A stretch of DNA of 64,000 nt from Lumbricus terrestris (taxonomy: Eukaryota > Annelida > Clitellata > Crassiclitellata > Lumbricidae), in contig OX457036.1 of NCBI GenBank assembly GCA_949752735.1, forward strand, positions 93,724,868-93,788,867. The letters are read 5' to 3'. Both the position numbers and the translations under genes were made by a program. Below, one piece after another: positions 45,964 to 57,996 of the stretch. The notes under the pieces are model-generated. The model was not told where the DNA came from and did no database searches. It worked only from the letters and a program-made list of their open reading frames with translations. Within the stretch, counting starts at the first letter, position 1; every line of letters begins with the position of its first letter.

Positions 45964-48935
45964 CTGAAACCAGCAATTTATGCGTGAAATTGAGCCATAG
46001 ACTATTATTATGCCCCTACTTAAATCTAAAGGTTCTTTCGGCCAATCTAATTATTGAAACGATGGCGTTTCTTAGATTATACGTATGAATAATTTGATGT
46101 ATTAATGTCTCGTTTATTGAACTGACCCAATACATTGATTGAAGTCTCACCCATCTATGCAAGTAGGCTATATAAATTGTATGACCTGCGTTATCGTTGA
46201 CCAGACAAGTCAATCAGCGTTTAGCTCATCGTCCTGTGCGCTCTCTGGATTTCATAGACAACATTGTAGTCTATCGCTGCACCAACGCTGCAAGGAGGAG
46301 GAGGAGGAGGGAAAGGAGGAGAACGAGAACGAGGACGAGGAAAAGAGGAGCAAGAAGAAGAAGAAGAAGGAAAAACAGAAGAACAAGAAGAAACAGAGAA
46401 AAAAAAAGAAGAAGAGCAAGAACAAGAACAGGAACAACAAGAAAGAAGCAAACAAGTAAAGAAGCTGACGAGGAGAAGTAAGTAGGAATAAAAAGAATAT
46501 GTGGTGATGATGATGAAGATACCACGACGATGATGATGATGAAGGTGGTTGAAAATAATTTATGAGAAGATGAAGAAGACAAAGGCAAACAGGAACAATA
46601 GAACAACTCGTGAATCGGTTAAATTCTTACATCATGCATTGGATTCACGAATCCATCGCCTGTTTGCGCTGAAATAAAACAACAACCGTTACAATTAAAA
46701 GATATTTACTTAACTCATTACTTGATAAAATAAATAATACACACATTTGTGTGTGCGTGTGTGTGCTGCCACTTAGATTCCTCCAATTAATTCAATTCCT
46801 GACTTATTCATTGAACATCCAACCTAAAAAAACTCGCACCAAGTTCTATCTATAGGTCTACGCATAACATTACTACGTAAGAATTACGTTATTCTTTCCT
46901 AAACAATTCAACAAAATAATGTTTAGCTCAAACTCTGAAGGCCTACTCACCTAATTATTAAGGATGCACCTATCTGTTTTCATAGGTTAGTTATAATAGT
47001 TAAGTCTGCATAGAGTGTATATTAGTTAACCATAGTTAAGGTTTTGTTCCGTAGAAACATTACTCTTACATGTTGTACACGGTGTCCCGATGAAAAGTAG
47101 ACACAACAAAAGTGTTATTATTCGGTTAAAACTTTTAGGATTTGTGTGAAATTTTAAGCGCAACAGCAGTGGCCATATTACCACCAACTTATAACGCCGA
47201 TTAGAAATATTCGTGAGTTTGTCAAATTTATAGGCGTCTGAGATGCAGCACCGAAAAATGAAACTTTCCAACATGTGAACGCTGAAAAGAAGTGAAATTC
47301 AACTATATACACTTTGGTGTCCAAAATGTAATTCTTGCACACTTTTTTATGGCCACCCTGTATACCGATATGTATAATATATATTTATATAGCATATCTG
47401 TTTATGTAAATTACCGGCATCCTCACGATAAACATTGTAATTAAGAGATCGATTGAGTTAGCACCTCCTCTCCAGAAATTAACGGAATCCATTGGAACGG
47501 ATCCACCTCCACCGTTCATGTTCCGACAGACGACGGCCAACTCCTCCAGGTGTCGCCTGTCTCGTCTGGCTGCCTGGCGTTGATTCCCGACGACAAGGAC
47601 GATGATGATGACGATGAGGATGATGAGGAAGAATCCACCGACTCCCACTCCCAATCCGATTCCAAGTTTGGAACTCTGCGGAAGGTCGTTCTGGTCGGAT
47701 ATCGAATCCGGTGGGAGTGGTCTGTCCAACGTCGATGCTGAAGAAAACAGTATCAAACAAGATTAAAGTGATTTATTAATTAGCATGTATATACATGTAT
47801 GTATCAGCACATGTTATAGCGCCCTTTAAATTTCCTCTCAGAGGCGCTCCCGACCACAGAGCGGACACTGAATTGGAGTTTCACGCCGAAGCGCGCGAGC
47901 AATTACAAGTGAAGGGCTAGCTCAGGGTGCCTGCGCAGCGGCTTGGGGTGGATTCGAATCCGCAACCATTCGACTCCAAAGCACCAAACTACACCACCGC
48001 GTCCCACAAAGATCTTAATGATCTGTTAATGCGTTCAATTGTTAAATAGTCTTTAGCTTGTTCGATTAAATCTCTAATGTTTTTATACATATTGCGCAAT
48101 ATTATCATTCAGCTATTTCTGGAGTAAACAACATGATAAACATTGATTATAATGTGAAGCCTTTGAGTTGATAACTAAACAATCAGTTTTCCTTGGAGTT
48201 AAATGCTGGTGGAAAATCCAAGATGGAGACAAAATGAATTGTTTTTATTGCAATAAGCACAAAGATATTAAGTTATTAATAACTAACTCAGTTAGGGCCT
48301 ACTTCATCTTAAAACTAAATTAATTGATTTTATCGATCTACATTTAAAAAATTATCGATTACAAATTATTTAATTCAATCAGTACCAGTCTTATTAGCTA
48401 TTAATATATCATCTGATATGCTATCCTGTACCATCCTTCAAACCTCTGATATAGGCTATCCGATAACCAAGAATCGCAAAGAGTCAATATCTTTCGACAA
48501 CTTAGGCCTATTTTAGTTATTACCTGAAGATAAAGCACTTAAAGTAAGGCACATGTTTCAATATCATAGCTTCCAGCAAAGTGTATTTTCAAAGCTAAAA
48601 CTCACGCTGTGACGACATGCCGTAATATCTCATCTTGAAGCCTCTTGGCGATATCAGATCTGTGGAATTCGATCGGAACCAAATTTGAAGGACCCTACAA
48701 TCGAATGTGATTGAGGCAGGAATGCGATTACCACAGACTTCTCGGAAGGATCCATCCGAACTTTTTGGTGATGCATCCTGGCAAGTCAGCTGGAAAAAAT
48801 GTTACAAGGCTCGACTGACGACAGTGTTGACATTTCTGAAGTCTGAATAAAGGACGGTTTTGATGATGATAATGATTAAATGCGGACTATGGCGATGATG
48901 ATGATGATGATGAGGATGAGGACGACGGCGACGGT

Positions 48936-48971
<36 letters not shown>

Positions 48972-51900
48972 GACGACGACGACGATGATGATGATGATGA
49001 TGACGATGATGATGATGATGACGACGACGATGATGATGACGACGACGATGTTGGCGACGATGACGATGATAAAGATTACTCTGGCGATAACGATGACAAC
49101 GACCTACAATATTATTGGAAAGCGAAATACCCTGAGCGAGACTTTCTGGCAGTCTGTCGAATCATCGAGTCTCAGTTGTTCGAATGTTATCTTGATCGTA
49201 ACATCGTCAGAATCGGTGAAGATATAATTGTAACACTCACTGAACGACGGGAAGTTGCCAGGGAAACTGGGTGAAGTCAAAACATCGGTTTGACCATCGG
49301 ACAAGTACATACCAGGGTCGGTGCAGTTTGCCCCGAAGTTAGCGGTGTAGGTTAGTTTAAAGCCTCTGTAGCTGTAGTAGGACGAGGCTGACGAATGAAA
49401 GTTGATGGTGACGATGGAACTATCTGTGCATTGGAAGACGAGACCTGTCGTAGGAAAGTTGCCGGATGTACAGTAGACACCATAGCTACCGTCACAGCCT
49501 GTTATCTGAATCAGATCAAGAACAAAACAAAGCAGACGTTCAACTTTTAAAAGAACATTAATTTTTTGAGCTTATTAATTATTATCTATGGAATGAAAAA
49601 TGATGAAAAATGATTGTGATGATCACGATTGCGCAGAAGAAATAGGAAATATGTTCAAGAGGTCTTAATTTGTAAAGCCCATCAGCTCAGTACAGCCGTC
49701 GATTCTCTTACGAGCTTACAGAACTATAGGTTACAAAACGTTACACAGCAGTATTTGGTGCAACCCTCTTTCCAAAGCTCACAATGTATGGCGCGGTGGT
49801 GTAGGTGTACATTTAGGCTATGTTCGGTGCCTTGGAACCAGACGGTTGCGGGTTCGAATCCACCTCAAGCCGCCGTATAGGGATCCTGTGCAAGTCCTTC
49901 ACTCGCAATTGCTCATGCGCTTCGGCGCCGATTCAGTGCCCGTCCTGTTGTCGGGAGTGCCTCTGAGTAGTAATCATGAAGGGGCGCTATAACAAGTACG
50001 CCTATACTCATACATACATACAAGTGCACACAGGGCCATACTAAACCACAAAGCGATTTAAACTGTTGATCTCACCTCGATGTATTCATATCTACACACG
50101 TAAGTGTCGTAGTAGTTTACATTCAGTTCGATCAGTCTGAGCTTCACAGACGTTGCCATCGGTACATTGATCTGCTGCGTGCAATCGATGCCTTTCGTGT
50201 ACATGTTCGGATAGTTTGGAGATGTTACTGCTCCCGAAGTTGCAGTGAAGGTCTGGTTGCAACCTGTTCCGAATGGGAAAAGAAGACTTGGAATGTATAT
50301 ATTTTACACCAGAGTTGTATTGCATGCTGTCTATAATACGGTAAGCAATTAATCATTAAATTTTGCTCTACTCCGAAAGCAACACGAAACGACGAAACAA
50401 TGTGATACATTGTGCTACAGATCAATACAAAAAATCGATAAATAATGCCATGCAGCAAATATAATTAATTGATTATCTCTTCCATAAGTAGCCTCTACTA
50501 CTCCTACCAACTACATAAAAGGTTTCGCAGAAACAGTTGCCTACCTGTCGGTGGGGGATTTGTCGTGGTCGTTGGGCAGTAGCAGTACCTTCTGCCCGAG
50601 AAGTCGACGCTGTAGTCCCACTGATAGTAGCACGGCGAGAAACACGGTATCAGCGTGGTGCTGGGGCAGCTGCAATACCTCGTCCCGAAGTCATTAACCG
50701 CACTCGTACATCCTGAAGAACACCAGAGTGGCGCTTGGGTGGAAGCTGGACAATTGCAATATCTATTTCCCCAATAGTCGGAGTCTGAGTAGCACCCGTA
50801 TGCGCAGAAGAGGGGACGGTAGGTGGTTGATTGACAGCGGCAGTAGGGGTACCCCATCCAGTCAGTGGTACGGTAGCAACCCGGGGCACATGTTGCTGAT
50901 GACGGGGAAGTCGAAGCGTCGCATCTACAGATAGCGTCCCCAAAGAAGTCTGTCGACGGGTAGCAGCCCTGTGCACAGGTTGAGGATGTTACGGTGGTTG
51001 TGGCAGACCTTGCACAGGAGCAGAAGTCGAGTTCGTCTGATATCAAACAGTCGGAGGGACAGATGCGGGTGGGTTGAACGGTCGGCAGGGAAACGTTCTG
51101 TTGATTCGCGTCGCAAGGACAGACGTATCCATAGGAATTTGACACTGGAGTGCAGTTTCCGATACATTCTGAAGCAGAAAAAAATCGTTCTTAGTTTGCC
51201 AGTTGAAAGTCAAAATGACAGCTGTTCACATAATTGCTTTAATTGCCTAGGTTTTAGTCAGTTATTGACGGAATCTGTTTAGATGTAGGTCTATCTATGA
51301 GCACTTGTTATAGAGTCCCTTCAGGATTCTACTCAGAGTCGCTCCAGACTGCAGCGCGGACACTGCATTGGAGTTTCAAGCCGAAGCGCATGAGCAATTG
51401 CGAGGGAAGGACTTGCTCAAGGTCGCTACGTTTAGATATCATCCTAATAAGTAAACTACAGTACGTAATCGTAATCTCGAAACTTCTACAGCGCCCACAA
51501 AAGCCAAGTCGCGGGAACCAGCTTATTCACACACGTAACGGGTCAAACAGTTTGTTGCCTTAAACTTTATGTAATTTTCCGCCCGGTCTACACAGTGTTT
51601 CACTGTCATTGATTTCGTTATCACTCTGAAGCGCACCTTGCTTGCCACTTTTGTTCTAAAAAAAAGGATTGTCTAGTCTATACTCTAGACTACACGTAGA
51701 ATAGATTGGAATAACCCTTTATAAAACTAGCTTGACCTATGACCATAATATACTAGAATATATACTATTATAGAATAGATTTTAATAGAACAAAGTATAT
51801 TAGCACACAATGTTGGGACAGTAGGCCTATTTTCTCTAAAGTTGCCAAACACAGAGTGTGTTGCACTATGCCGTAGCTAGGGGTGTTTTTGGTGCTTGAA

Positions 51901-54900
51901 CACCCCCCCCCCCCAATGAAAAATGTAAGAAATAATAAATTCTATAATGCATTTACTAGCACATACATGTAATGCAAGAACTACAGTGTGCAATATTTTT
52001 GGCAGCCAAGAACCCGCCAAATATCGCGAATTTAGAAGAAAAACGCACGACTCCGCGGAGTATATAGGCCTGCGGTTTTTAGGCGAAAAATCCAACGAAA
52101 AGCATGTGATGACTATAGGCTATAAAAGGTCATCAGAAATTTCGAGGACTAAAAAAGGTCGTCAGAAACTTGGGCCGAAAAAGTTGGTAAACACTAAACA
52201 TCCCCGGAATCAAATCCTCGCTACGGCCTTGGTGTTGCAAGTGTTAGAAGAATTATAGGCCAGGCAAAACTAAAGTACGGAAGGCTTCACACGGTATGAC
52301 ACACTGAATCCAGAATAGGATTTCAATTATTCACTCATTCCTTCACATGTCCTACAAATGGTCTTGCTGTTTGAAACTTTGTTGTATGGCATCAGAAACG
52401 GTGGTCTAGATTTATAAATCACCTCTTCCACGTGTGGTCCACAACTTCTTTCAAGCAAACTTGATGTTCTGGGGCAATTTCTGAAAGGTATAGTCATGCG
52501 TGAACATGATGTAGGGGGCTTAGGGACCTACGCTCACCTCGACACGACCGATACAGAAATGGACCGTTTATAATTAGGATATTATTATTATTTTGAGCAG
52601 CAGCTGAAGTAGCCCAGCGTACATGTAGCTATAGATTATTACTCCCTGGATCTTATTCCTTGAAGCTCATCTAGGTCTAGAGCACTGCTCTCTGGCCAAT
52701 TACTTCTAATGGACCGCTTCAACAATGCATGGGACATCGATCCATCATCCGAGTCCGCTTCAAGTCAAGTCGAAGGCAAGAGTTTGTGGGGCGCGGGATG
52801 CAGCACATGTATCTCTCTCTCTATAGTGGGTTTGGAGCCTTGGAGCCGGAGGGTTCCAAGTTCGAATCTACCTCAAGCCGCCGCGGAGGGACCTTGAGCA
52901 AGCCCTTCACTAGCAATTGCTCGTGCGCTTCGGCTTGAAACTTCGATGTAGTGCCCACGTTGCAGTCCGGAGCGCCTCTGAGTAGCTAGTGTGAAGGGGC
53001 GCTATCGCAAATGCGAGAAATAAATAAATAAGAGTTGTATGCTACCTCGGCCCAGAAGCACCTCTCGAAATCTGACGCATCAAGGGAACCAGACGAACTC
53101 CCGCTTTGCCAAGACACCTTTACACTCGCTTCCCAACGAATTACCAACCTATTTATGTTTAAAAGTGTTTGCTGTTGACATCGATCCAGTAAAGCTCATG
53201 GCTCCGGTTCATTCAAAGCATCTTGGCATCATTGCGGAGAACAAGTGGAAAATGCAGCAACATAATGCAACATATGAACTTATCAATCGCCAGTCGAAAG
53301 CCATGCGATGGGCACCAGCGTATTCACGAGGGTACCTAAAAGCGTCTTTGACAGCCAAGTGCGTTGGTCTCAAAAGTCCGTATCTGGTCCACATAGACAT
53401 CAGTGGCACAACGCAGGCGACTGGTGGGTGGAAGAAACATAGGTCTATGGATGTAGCCTATGCTTCAATTAAGAGAGTTCGTTGCTTTCTTAGCAAAGCC
53501 TGTGTCTACGTAGTGATAATAGATGTCACACATAATCGAAATGTTACAGATTGCCAACCCTCCTGAATAAGCTGGTGCCCTTTTCCTAGCTCTTGAGTGG
53601 CTGTTGGATAAACCATAGGAAGACTGGAGAGAAGTGGTGTATGGACAAATTGGAAAGCTTACAATGAGCTACAATTCTGACAGCCTATAATGATTAACTG
53701 ATAAATAACAGAGAAATGATAAAAGCAACGCACCAATTTCATTGACTTCATATTGAATGGAAAACCCCTTTTTATTGACGCTGCTATCAGAGTGGAAGTC
53801 TATCCTCACATCGGTGCATGGAGAAAACGTGATTGTCTCATTGGGAGGGCTTTGTCCACAGAACCTTCTCGCAAGTCCCGTCTGGTGACTTGTGCAGACG
53901 ATCTGAAAAGCAAAATCTCCAACGATTAAAAATTCGCAGTAGTTTGGCAACTGGTGGTTGGTGGGAAGTCTAGCGGATTATGTTTTTGTATCGTAAGCCT
54001 ATCTCTTCGTTTAAATATCAATGCGAATTTAATTATTAAGGTTGCTATCCACTGTCCAGTGTATCTATTATATATATACATATATATATAACCTATATAT
54101 TATATATTATTTATAGACTATGATAATTATATAGGACTACATAATAGTATTCTCTTTATTAGGAAAATAAAGCCGGTCCTCATAACGCGACGGTTTACAA
54201 GCGTCAATGGGTGAGCGGGTAAGTTCTGGTAAACGTTTTTGAACAGCATACGTGATTTTATAAAACATTGATTTCTATTACCTATTAACTGATAATTGTC
54301 TTTCGTTATCTTTTAAATTCTATTATCTATCGATTTCTATTATCTGTTAACTTCTATTGTCTCTTGTCTTCCAGTATCTTTGATTTCTATTAATTATCTA
54401 TCGATTTCTATTATCTGTTAAATTCTAATGTCTATTGTCTTCCAGTATCTTTTGATTTCTATTAATTACCTATCGATTTCTATTAATTTGTATCCATTGA
54501 ATTCTATTATCTATCGATTTCTAATATATATTAACTTCTATTATCTATTAACCTATTGTCTATTGTCTTCCAGTATGTTTGATTTCTATTAATTATCTTT
54601 TGATTTCTATTATCATTCTGTTAACTTCTATAACATAACCATTAACTTTTGTTACCTACTGTCTTCCATTGACTTTTGACTTCTATTAGGCCTCATTTCC
54701 GATTTTTTTTATTAGCCTATCTATTATATATATCTTTTAACTGCTATTTTCTGTTGCCATCCATTATCTTTAACTTCTATTGACAATCGATTTCTATTGT
54801 CTATTGTCTATTATTTCTATTGTGACTTCTATTGTCTATTGTCTTCTATTATCCATCGACCATAATTAGGCCTATTATCTTTCCCCTTCATCAGTTCCGC

Positions 54901-56310
54901 AAAAGTTTCTTCTCTATTCTGTTTGAATACGTTGTGTTCTCTCCCCACTCAGTCTGCAGCGCTGCTGCTAGATGATTTTCGCTAAGGTTACGCTTAACAT
55001 AGGCGCTTTATAAAAATGCTCTTTTCTGTTATGTTTCAGACTGACCTGCACCCAGTCATAGTTGCAGATAATTTGGTATTCAACGTCAATCGTCAGGAAA
55101 GTCAGTGAAATGTTGCTGAGTTTCGTGGCTGTTACGTCGTATGTGCAGTTGCTCTGTGGACGATATTCTCCAATTAGAAAGCGAGGAGAGTAGATCGTAC
55201 CACTAGTGCTGTTGTAGACCGGTGCACCACAGTCTGGAAAGAACATGTTAGGCAAAATATATAGGCCTAATGTAAGCAGAGCATGTAGATTCGTGTTTTT
55301 TAGAATCACGTAAACACTAAGAATTCTTAATGAGTTCGGTGTTGAAAAGTGGTAAGGTGTGTTTGGATGCTATTACTGAATTGGATGCTATATCGTGTGC
55401 TGTGAAATTATGTGGTGTGATATAATGATAGGCTAGGCTATGATAACACTTGATGTGATGCTATGTGATATCGTACTATTATTATGTCATTAACATTTTT
55501 AAGGTAATGTGATGTGATAAAATTGATGCGATGAGATTTGATGTGATTTTACGACATGTGATGCAATATCAATGTATTCTAACTTTAGGTAATCTAATCA
55601 ATCCGTTTTAACTAAATCAATCATAATAAGAAGTATGCCATACTGCTAATCAGCGATCGTCTGATCCTATACACGGCAAAGGCATGATACTGTTGCACCC
55701 TCTATGATGGACCACCGGCCGACCGGATTGGCTGTCTGAACGGGTCCTACGCACTGCAGCACAACTCATATCCCAAAATTTAGTCATGATTGTCTAGTGT
55801 TATATGCTGGATGTCTTGCACCGGTTCCTTTCCCGCAGCGGGTTGCATACAGGGTATGTGCGTTGGTTAGGCGGTGCATTTAGGGATTGGATTGGTTCTA
55901 CCATATCTGTAAGAACTCTGTTGTTCCACCTTGGGTGTTCAGCTTCGATCGGCGAACCAAGTTGAGCTTCTGGTTCCCCGTTCGCGGACTGCTATCCGAC
56001 AGCGTTGTTCATTTTCTGTTGCTGGTCCTACAACTTGGAATGATCTCCCGGCTACAATGCGCTTCATTCCCAGAGGCCACTCCACTCTGTTTTTCATGAA
56101 TTTCAAAACTGTTTTATTTAGCCGTCGTTTGGTCGGGTGCGCTTCTGATTAGTCTACACAGAAGAGGCGCTATATAAAACTCCGAAAATAATACTAATAA
56201 CTTGGAGACACTGTCATGGAGGCACTATCATTGGACGATACTTAACAGGTTTGTGCGTCAGACATTTCCGCTAGATCCAGCGTCAGCAACAAGAGCCACA
56301 GAGACCTCAT
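45841..56310 (-). CDS. Gene C: CUB / seven four-cysteine-module / CUB-CUB transmembrane receptor, complete model
   Basis: Ten exons: 56310-56247, 55233-55046, 53902-53734, 51168-50545, 50263-50076, 49505-49131, 48789-48606, 47737-47465, 46668-46631 and 45963-45841. The total is 2226 bases: 741 residues plus stop. Signal peptide MRSLWLLLLTLDLAEMSDAQ; CUB1 23-140; seven four-Cys modules 141-348; CUB2 and CUB3 349-597; transmembrane helix GIGLGVGVGGFFLIILIVII. The tail is shorter than in B and lacks its YxN motifs but keeps the C-terminus AEKPKTKLVEK. Ectodomain and signal peptide are the most diverged of the three paralogs, while exon 8 is nearly identical to gene B. A receptor-like type I surface role is inferred from architecture only. 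Confidence 0.86.
45964..46630. other. Gene C intron 9
   Basis: 46290-46560 is a purine-rich GAA/GGA/GAT tract on the plus strand; Lys/Glu- and Ser-rich ORFs over it are artefacts. Nothing else seen. Confidence 0.55.
46631..46668 (-). CDS. Gene C exon 9 (cytoplasmic tail)
   Basis: After TTTTATTTCAG: QTGDGFVNPMHD, ending GAT|GTAAGA. 38 bases, phase 1 to 0. Aligns with GFTNPLIE of gene A. Confidence 0.72.
47078..47360. mobile_element. Tc1/mariner-like MITE candidate in gene C intron 8
   Basis: CACGGTGTCCCGATGAAAAG to AAAGTGTGCAAG-complement ending GGCCACCCTG gives CACGGTG/CAGGGTG inverted ends, flanked by TA on both sides. Confidence 0.5.
47465..47737 (-). CDS. Gene C exon 8 (transmembrane helix)
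   Basis: After GTTTTCTTCAG: STLDRPLPPDSISDQNDLPQ, helix, RQAARRDRRHLEELAVVCRN. The donor G|GTGCTA is weak and set by phase. Confidence 0.78.
47738..48605. other. Gene C intron 7
   Basis: One SINE (47801-48007); the rest is AT-rich and featureless. Confidence 0.5.
47801..48007 (-). mobile_element. tRNA-derived SINE, family 1
   Basis: Reverse copy with GTTATAGCGCCC, GAGGCGCTCCCGACC and a head containing GGATTCGAATCC. Confidence 0.8.
48606..48789 (-). CDS. Gene C exon 7 (second half of CUB3)
   Basis: After TTTTTTCCAG: LTCQDASPKSSDGSFREVCG, FRSNSTDLISPRGFKMRYYG then MSSQ, ending C|GTGAGT. 184 bases, phase 0 to 1. No in-frame ATG near the start, so ORF scans miss it. Confidence 0.82.
48895..49075. 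repeat. GAT/GAC trinucleotide repeat in gene C intron 6
   Basis: About 60 GAT/GAC units with few interruptions, starting 55 bases inside the intron from exon 6. Confidence 0.95.
49131..49505 (-). CDS. Gene C exon 6 (end of CUB2, start of CUB3)
   Basis: After TCTGATTCAG: ITGCDGSYGVYCTSGNFPTT...RGFKLTYTANFGANC...VLTSPSFPGNFP...CQKVSLR before GTATTT. 375 bases, phase 0 to 0. Confidence 0.85.
49788..50025 (+). mobile_element. tRNA-derived SINE, family 1
   Basis: Forward copy: GGTGGTGTAGG, GGTTCGAATCC, AAGTCCTTCACTCGCAATTG, GGGGCGCTATAACAAG and a CATA-rich tail. Ends about 50 bases from exon 5. Confidence 0.8.
50076..50263 (-). CDS. Gene C exon 5 (first half of CUB2)
   Basis: After GGAACAG: CNQTFTATSGAVTSPNYPNM...IDCTQQINVPM...CRYEYIE, ending GAG|GTGAG. 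188 bases. The listed ORF in this area is in another frame. Confidence 0.86.
50545..51168 (-). CDS. Gene C exon 4 (seven four-cysteine modules)
   Basis: 624 bases after CTGCTTCAG, phase 1 to 1. Modules start CIGNC, CPSDC, CAQGC, CAPGC, CAYGC, CSSGC and CFSPC with long gaps 10, 8, 11, 11, 11, 11 and 15, the same series as in gene B. Ends PPPTG at CGACAG|GTAGGC. Confidence 0.9.
51298..51431 (-). mobile_element. tRNA-derived SINE, family 1, head missing
   Basis: GAGCACTTGTTATAGAGTCC through GCGAGGGAAGGACTTGC; the tRNA-like head is absent. Confidence 0.75.
51866..52231. mobile_element. hAT-like MITE in gene C intron 3
   Basis: CTATGCCGTAGCTAGGGG to CTCGCTACGGCCTTG with a 12-C run near the left. 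Perfect 8-bp target duplication GTGTTGCA (51858-51865, 52232-52239). The same family occurs at 58822. Confidence 0.88.
52785..53032 (+). mobile_element. tRNA-derived SINE, family 1
   Basis: Forward copy with AGTTCGAATCT, GGAGCGCCTCTGAGTAG, GGGGCGCTATCGC and an AAATAAAT tail. Confidence 0.8.
53734..53902 (-). CDS. Gene C exon 3 (second half of CUB1)
   Basis: After TTGCTTTTCAG: IVCTSHQTGLARRFCGQSPP...FHSDSSVNKKGFSIQYEVNEI, ending G|GTGCGT. 169 bases. Confidence 0.86.
53903..55045. other. Gene C intron 2
   Basis: Mostly a diverged TTCTATTATCTATTAAC-type repeat (54270-54870), plus a TATATA tract at 54068-54112. Confidence 0.6.
54270..54870. repeat. Diverged TTCTATT/ATCTATT minisatellite
   Basis: GATTTCTATTATCTATTAAC and TTCTATTGTCTATTGTCTTC alternate irregularly for 600 bases, with TCTATT as the common core. 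Confidence 0.85.
55046..55233 (-). CDS. Gene C exon 2 (first half of CUB1)
   Basis: After TTCTTTCCAG: CGAPVYNSTSGTIYSPRFLI...NCTYDVTATKL...CNYDWVQ, ending CAG|GTCAGT. 188 bases. Confidence 0.86.
55234..56246. other. Gene C intron 1
   Basis: GTGATGTGAT-rich sequence (55350-55570), then a plus-strand LINE 3' end (55920-56195). Confidence 0.5.
55920..56195 (+). mobile_element. LINE 3' end fragment
   Basis: VELLVPRSRTAIRQRCSFSV, AGPTTWNDLPATMR and NFKTVLF, then GAGGCGCTATATAAA. 5'-truncated, plus strand. It ends about 50 bases from gene C exon 1. Confidence 0.75.
56247..56310 (-). CDS. Gene C exon 1 (signal peptide)
   Basis: ATG at 56310 opens MRSLWLLLLTLDLAEMSDAQ, ending ACCT|GTTAAG in phase 1. 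TCTGTTTCAG 13 bases before the ATG is a probable acceptor for an upstream non-coding exon. The longer in-frame read-through upstream is not needed. Confidence 0.75.
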
Positions 56311-56470
56311 CTTTGTGATTCGGCTGAAACAGACGAAACATAGAAAACGTAAGAAACAGAGTCATCGTTCCACAACCAACATAATGGTGTGAGCAAAATG
56401 TCACAGAAGCATGTGGTAAAAATAGCGACACACCTGGTAAACAATGTAAAAAATATAATGCAGCAGTAGT

Positions 56471-57484
56471 CAACGTTCCCTCTAAGCTGCGCTATTGCGC
56501 GGCCGCGCAGAAGAAAAACTCTTGCCGCGCAGAAGATTTTATCTGCCGCGCAAAAAATCAGTTTCAGTTAGGCAACTTATTATTTTTACTTTTTTCTTGC
56601 AGCAATTTTTTTAATCTGCATTTAGCTGTAAAACAACAGCGATAGTGTTATAAAGTATCTCCGCCCACTTTGTCAGTTTGCGCGTGCTATCTGGCTATAT
56701 ATCCCATTGACCTTTGTTTCCAAATCTTTTCGAGGCGACTCGCAAAGTGAGGAAGTCTATGACTGCGACGAATGACGAATAACGGCTGTAGGCTAGTTAG
56801 TGGTTGGGCAATGAATAGGCGATTTGACCATTTGCGCAGGATAATAGGTGATTATAATTAAAGGTGCGTGTTCGCCATGTGTAGATCTAACTGACCATCA
56901 GAAGTGTGGGGATGTGACCCGTGGGACAAACCAAGAAGGAATAAAGTAATGGGCCAGTCAGCGTTTAGCTCTTGTCGGATTTAGTAGGCTTCTAGGCTCG
57001 ACTGACAAAGAGAAGAAAGGCTGGTATTCATATCGACAATGACGCAAATAGAATTTTGATTAGCTGTCATTGCTAGATTTTCATTGACGTAGGCTACGTG
57101 AGGGCAAAATACCGGATTGTATTTTGTTTGTTGGAAAAAACTATAAAAAATATCACAATCAGTCAGTCACAATTGTAAATTAATTTACATTAACAATTTT
57201 CTGGAAAGGAGCTTCTATATGCTGATAGCAAATTGTCCAAATGTGATTCCAAGAAATCGAAAATGATAAACGGTGGATGGGGGGTGGTCCGTAGCTCAGT
57301 TGAGAGAGCGCTGGTCGTTAAACTGAGTGTCATCCACGCAACCCGGGTTCGAGCTTCATATAGGGTATTAACCTAACTTTCCTTTCTACCGCAACAATTT
57401 TGCACACAAAAAATTAAACTGCAAATTGTTGCACAAGAGATTCCAATTTTGCACAACCACCGGCAAACCTTAGAGGGAACATTG
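56471..57484. mobile_element. 1.0-kb hAT-like element upstream of gene C
   Basis: CAACGTTCCCTCTAAG to CTTAGAGGGAACATTG, with perfect 8-bp target duplication GCAGTAGT (56463-56470, 57485-57492). No transposase frame. Contains a tRNA-like segment at 57288-57350 and GCCGCGCAGAAG repeats at its left end. Confidence 0.92.
57288..57350 (+). other. tRNA-like sequence inside the hAT-like element
   Basis: GTCCGTAGCTCAGTTGAGAG and GGGTTCGAGCTTC have A- and B-box form, and a TCGTTAA loop would read as an Asn anticodon. The acceptor stem does not close, so I call it a tRNA pseudogene or SINE head. Confidence 0.5.
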
Positions 57485-57611
57485 GCAGTAGTAGGCCTAT
57501 TACAAACCTGCAAGTGAAAATTGCGATGAAAGTAACTTAACGTTTTAATTTATATTTAGTCCTAAGATAGGATTGGCTAGCTTGTCTGACGTCCACTTTT
57601 TAAAAAATTAT

Positions 57612-57650
57612 TTCTCGCATTTGTTATAGCGCCCTTATGATAACTTTCTG
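57612..57650 (-). mobile_element. Family-1 SINE 3' scrap
   Basis: CTCGCATTTGTTATAGCGCCC only. Confidence 0.45.
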
Positions 57651-57996
57651 TTTTTGAGACGGTCCCTTACAAAGCTAGTAGCCTAGGTCTACAAGAAGAA
57701 CTTGTATTGCGTCATCGATCCACTGGATGCCAATCTGATTACGGATTGTCTTTTGGACGCCATCGCATTACACATTGACGCAATAGGTGTTATTGACTGA
57801 AATTACAATCGCAATTTATTAGCCTACAAGTCAATATTAAAAATATCAAATATAATAACTAAATGGGCTACACTTCAATACATGTCAACTTCTGTAAGCC
57901 ACCACCTAGGACAGACTCACGTCAAACGATCCAATACATCGAATAAGATTTGATTCTTAGCCTAATGTTCTTCTGAGAGAAAAAGAAATGCCTTAC

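Larger units (their letters stand above)
51169..53733. other. Gene C intron 3
   Basis: 2.6 kb. Holds a truncated SINE (51298), a reverse ATTACG-family fragment (51455-51560), an MITE (51866) and a SINE (52785). A 175-codon plus-strand ORF at 53039-53566 matches nothing I know and runs from the SINE tail into an ATTACG-family fragment. Confidence 0.5.

Noticed and set aside
46139..46606. Lys/Glu-rich and Ser/Phe-rich ORFs in both directions
   Set aside because: Low-complexity purine tract inside gene C intron 9; no splice sites or conserved partner in A or B.
50092..50325. 77-codon ORF as the coding frame over gene C exon 5
   Set aside because: The CUB frame (CNQTFTATSG...) is a different frame bounded by correct splice sites and matching A and B.
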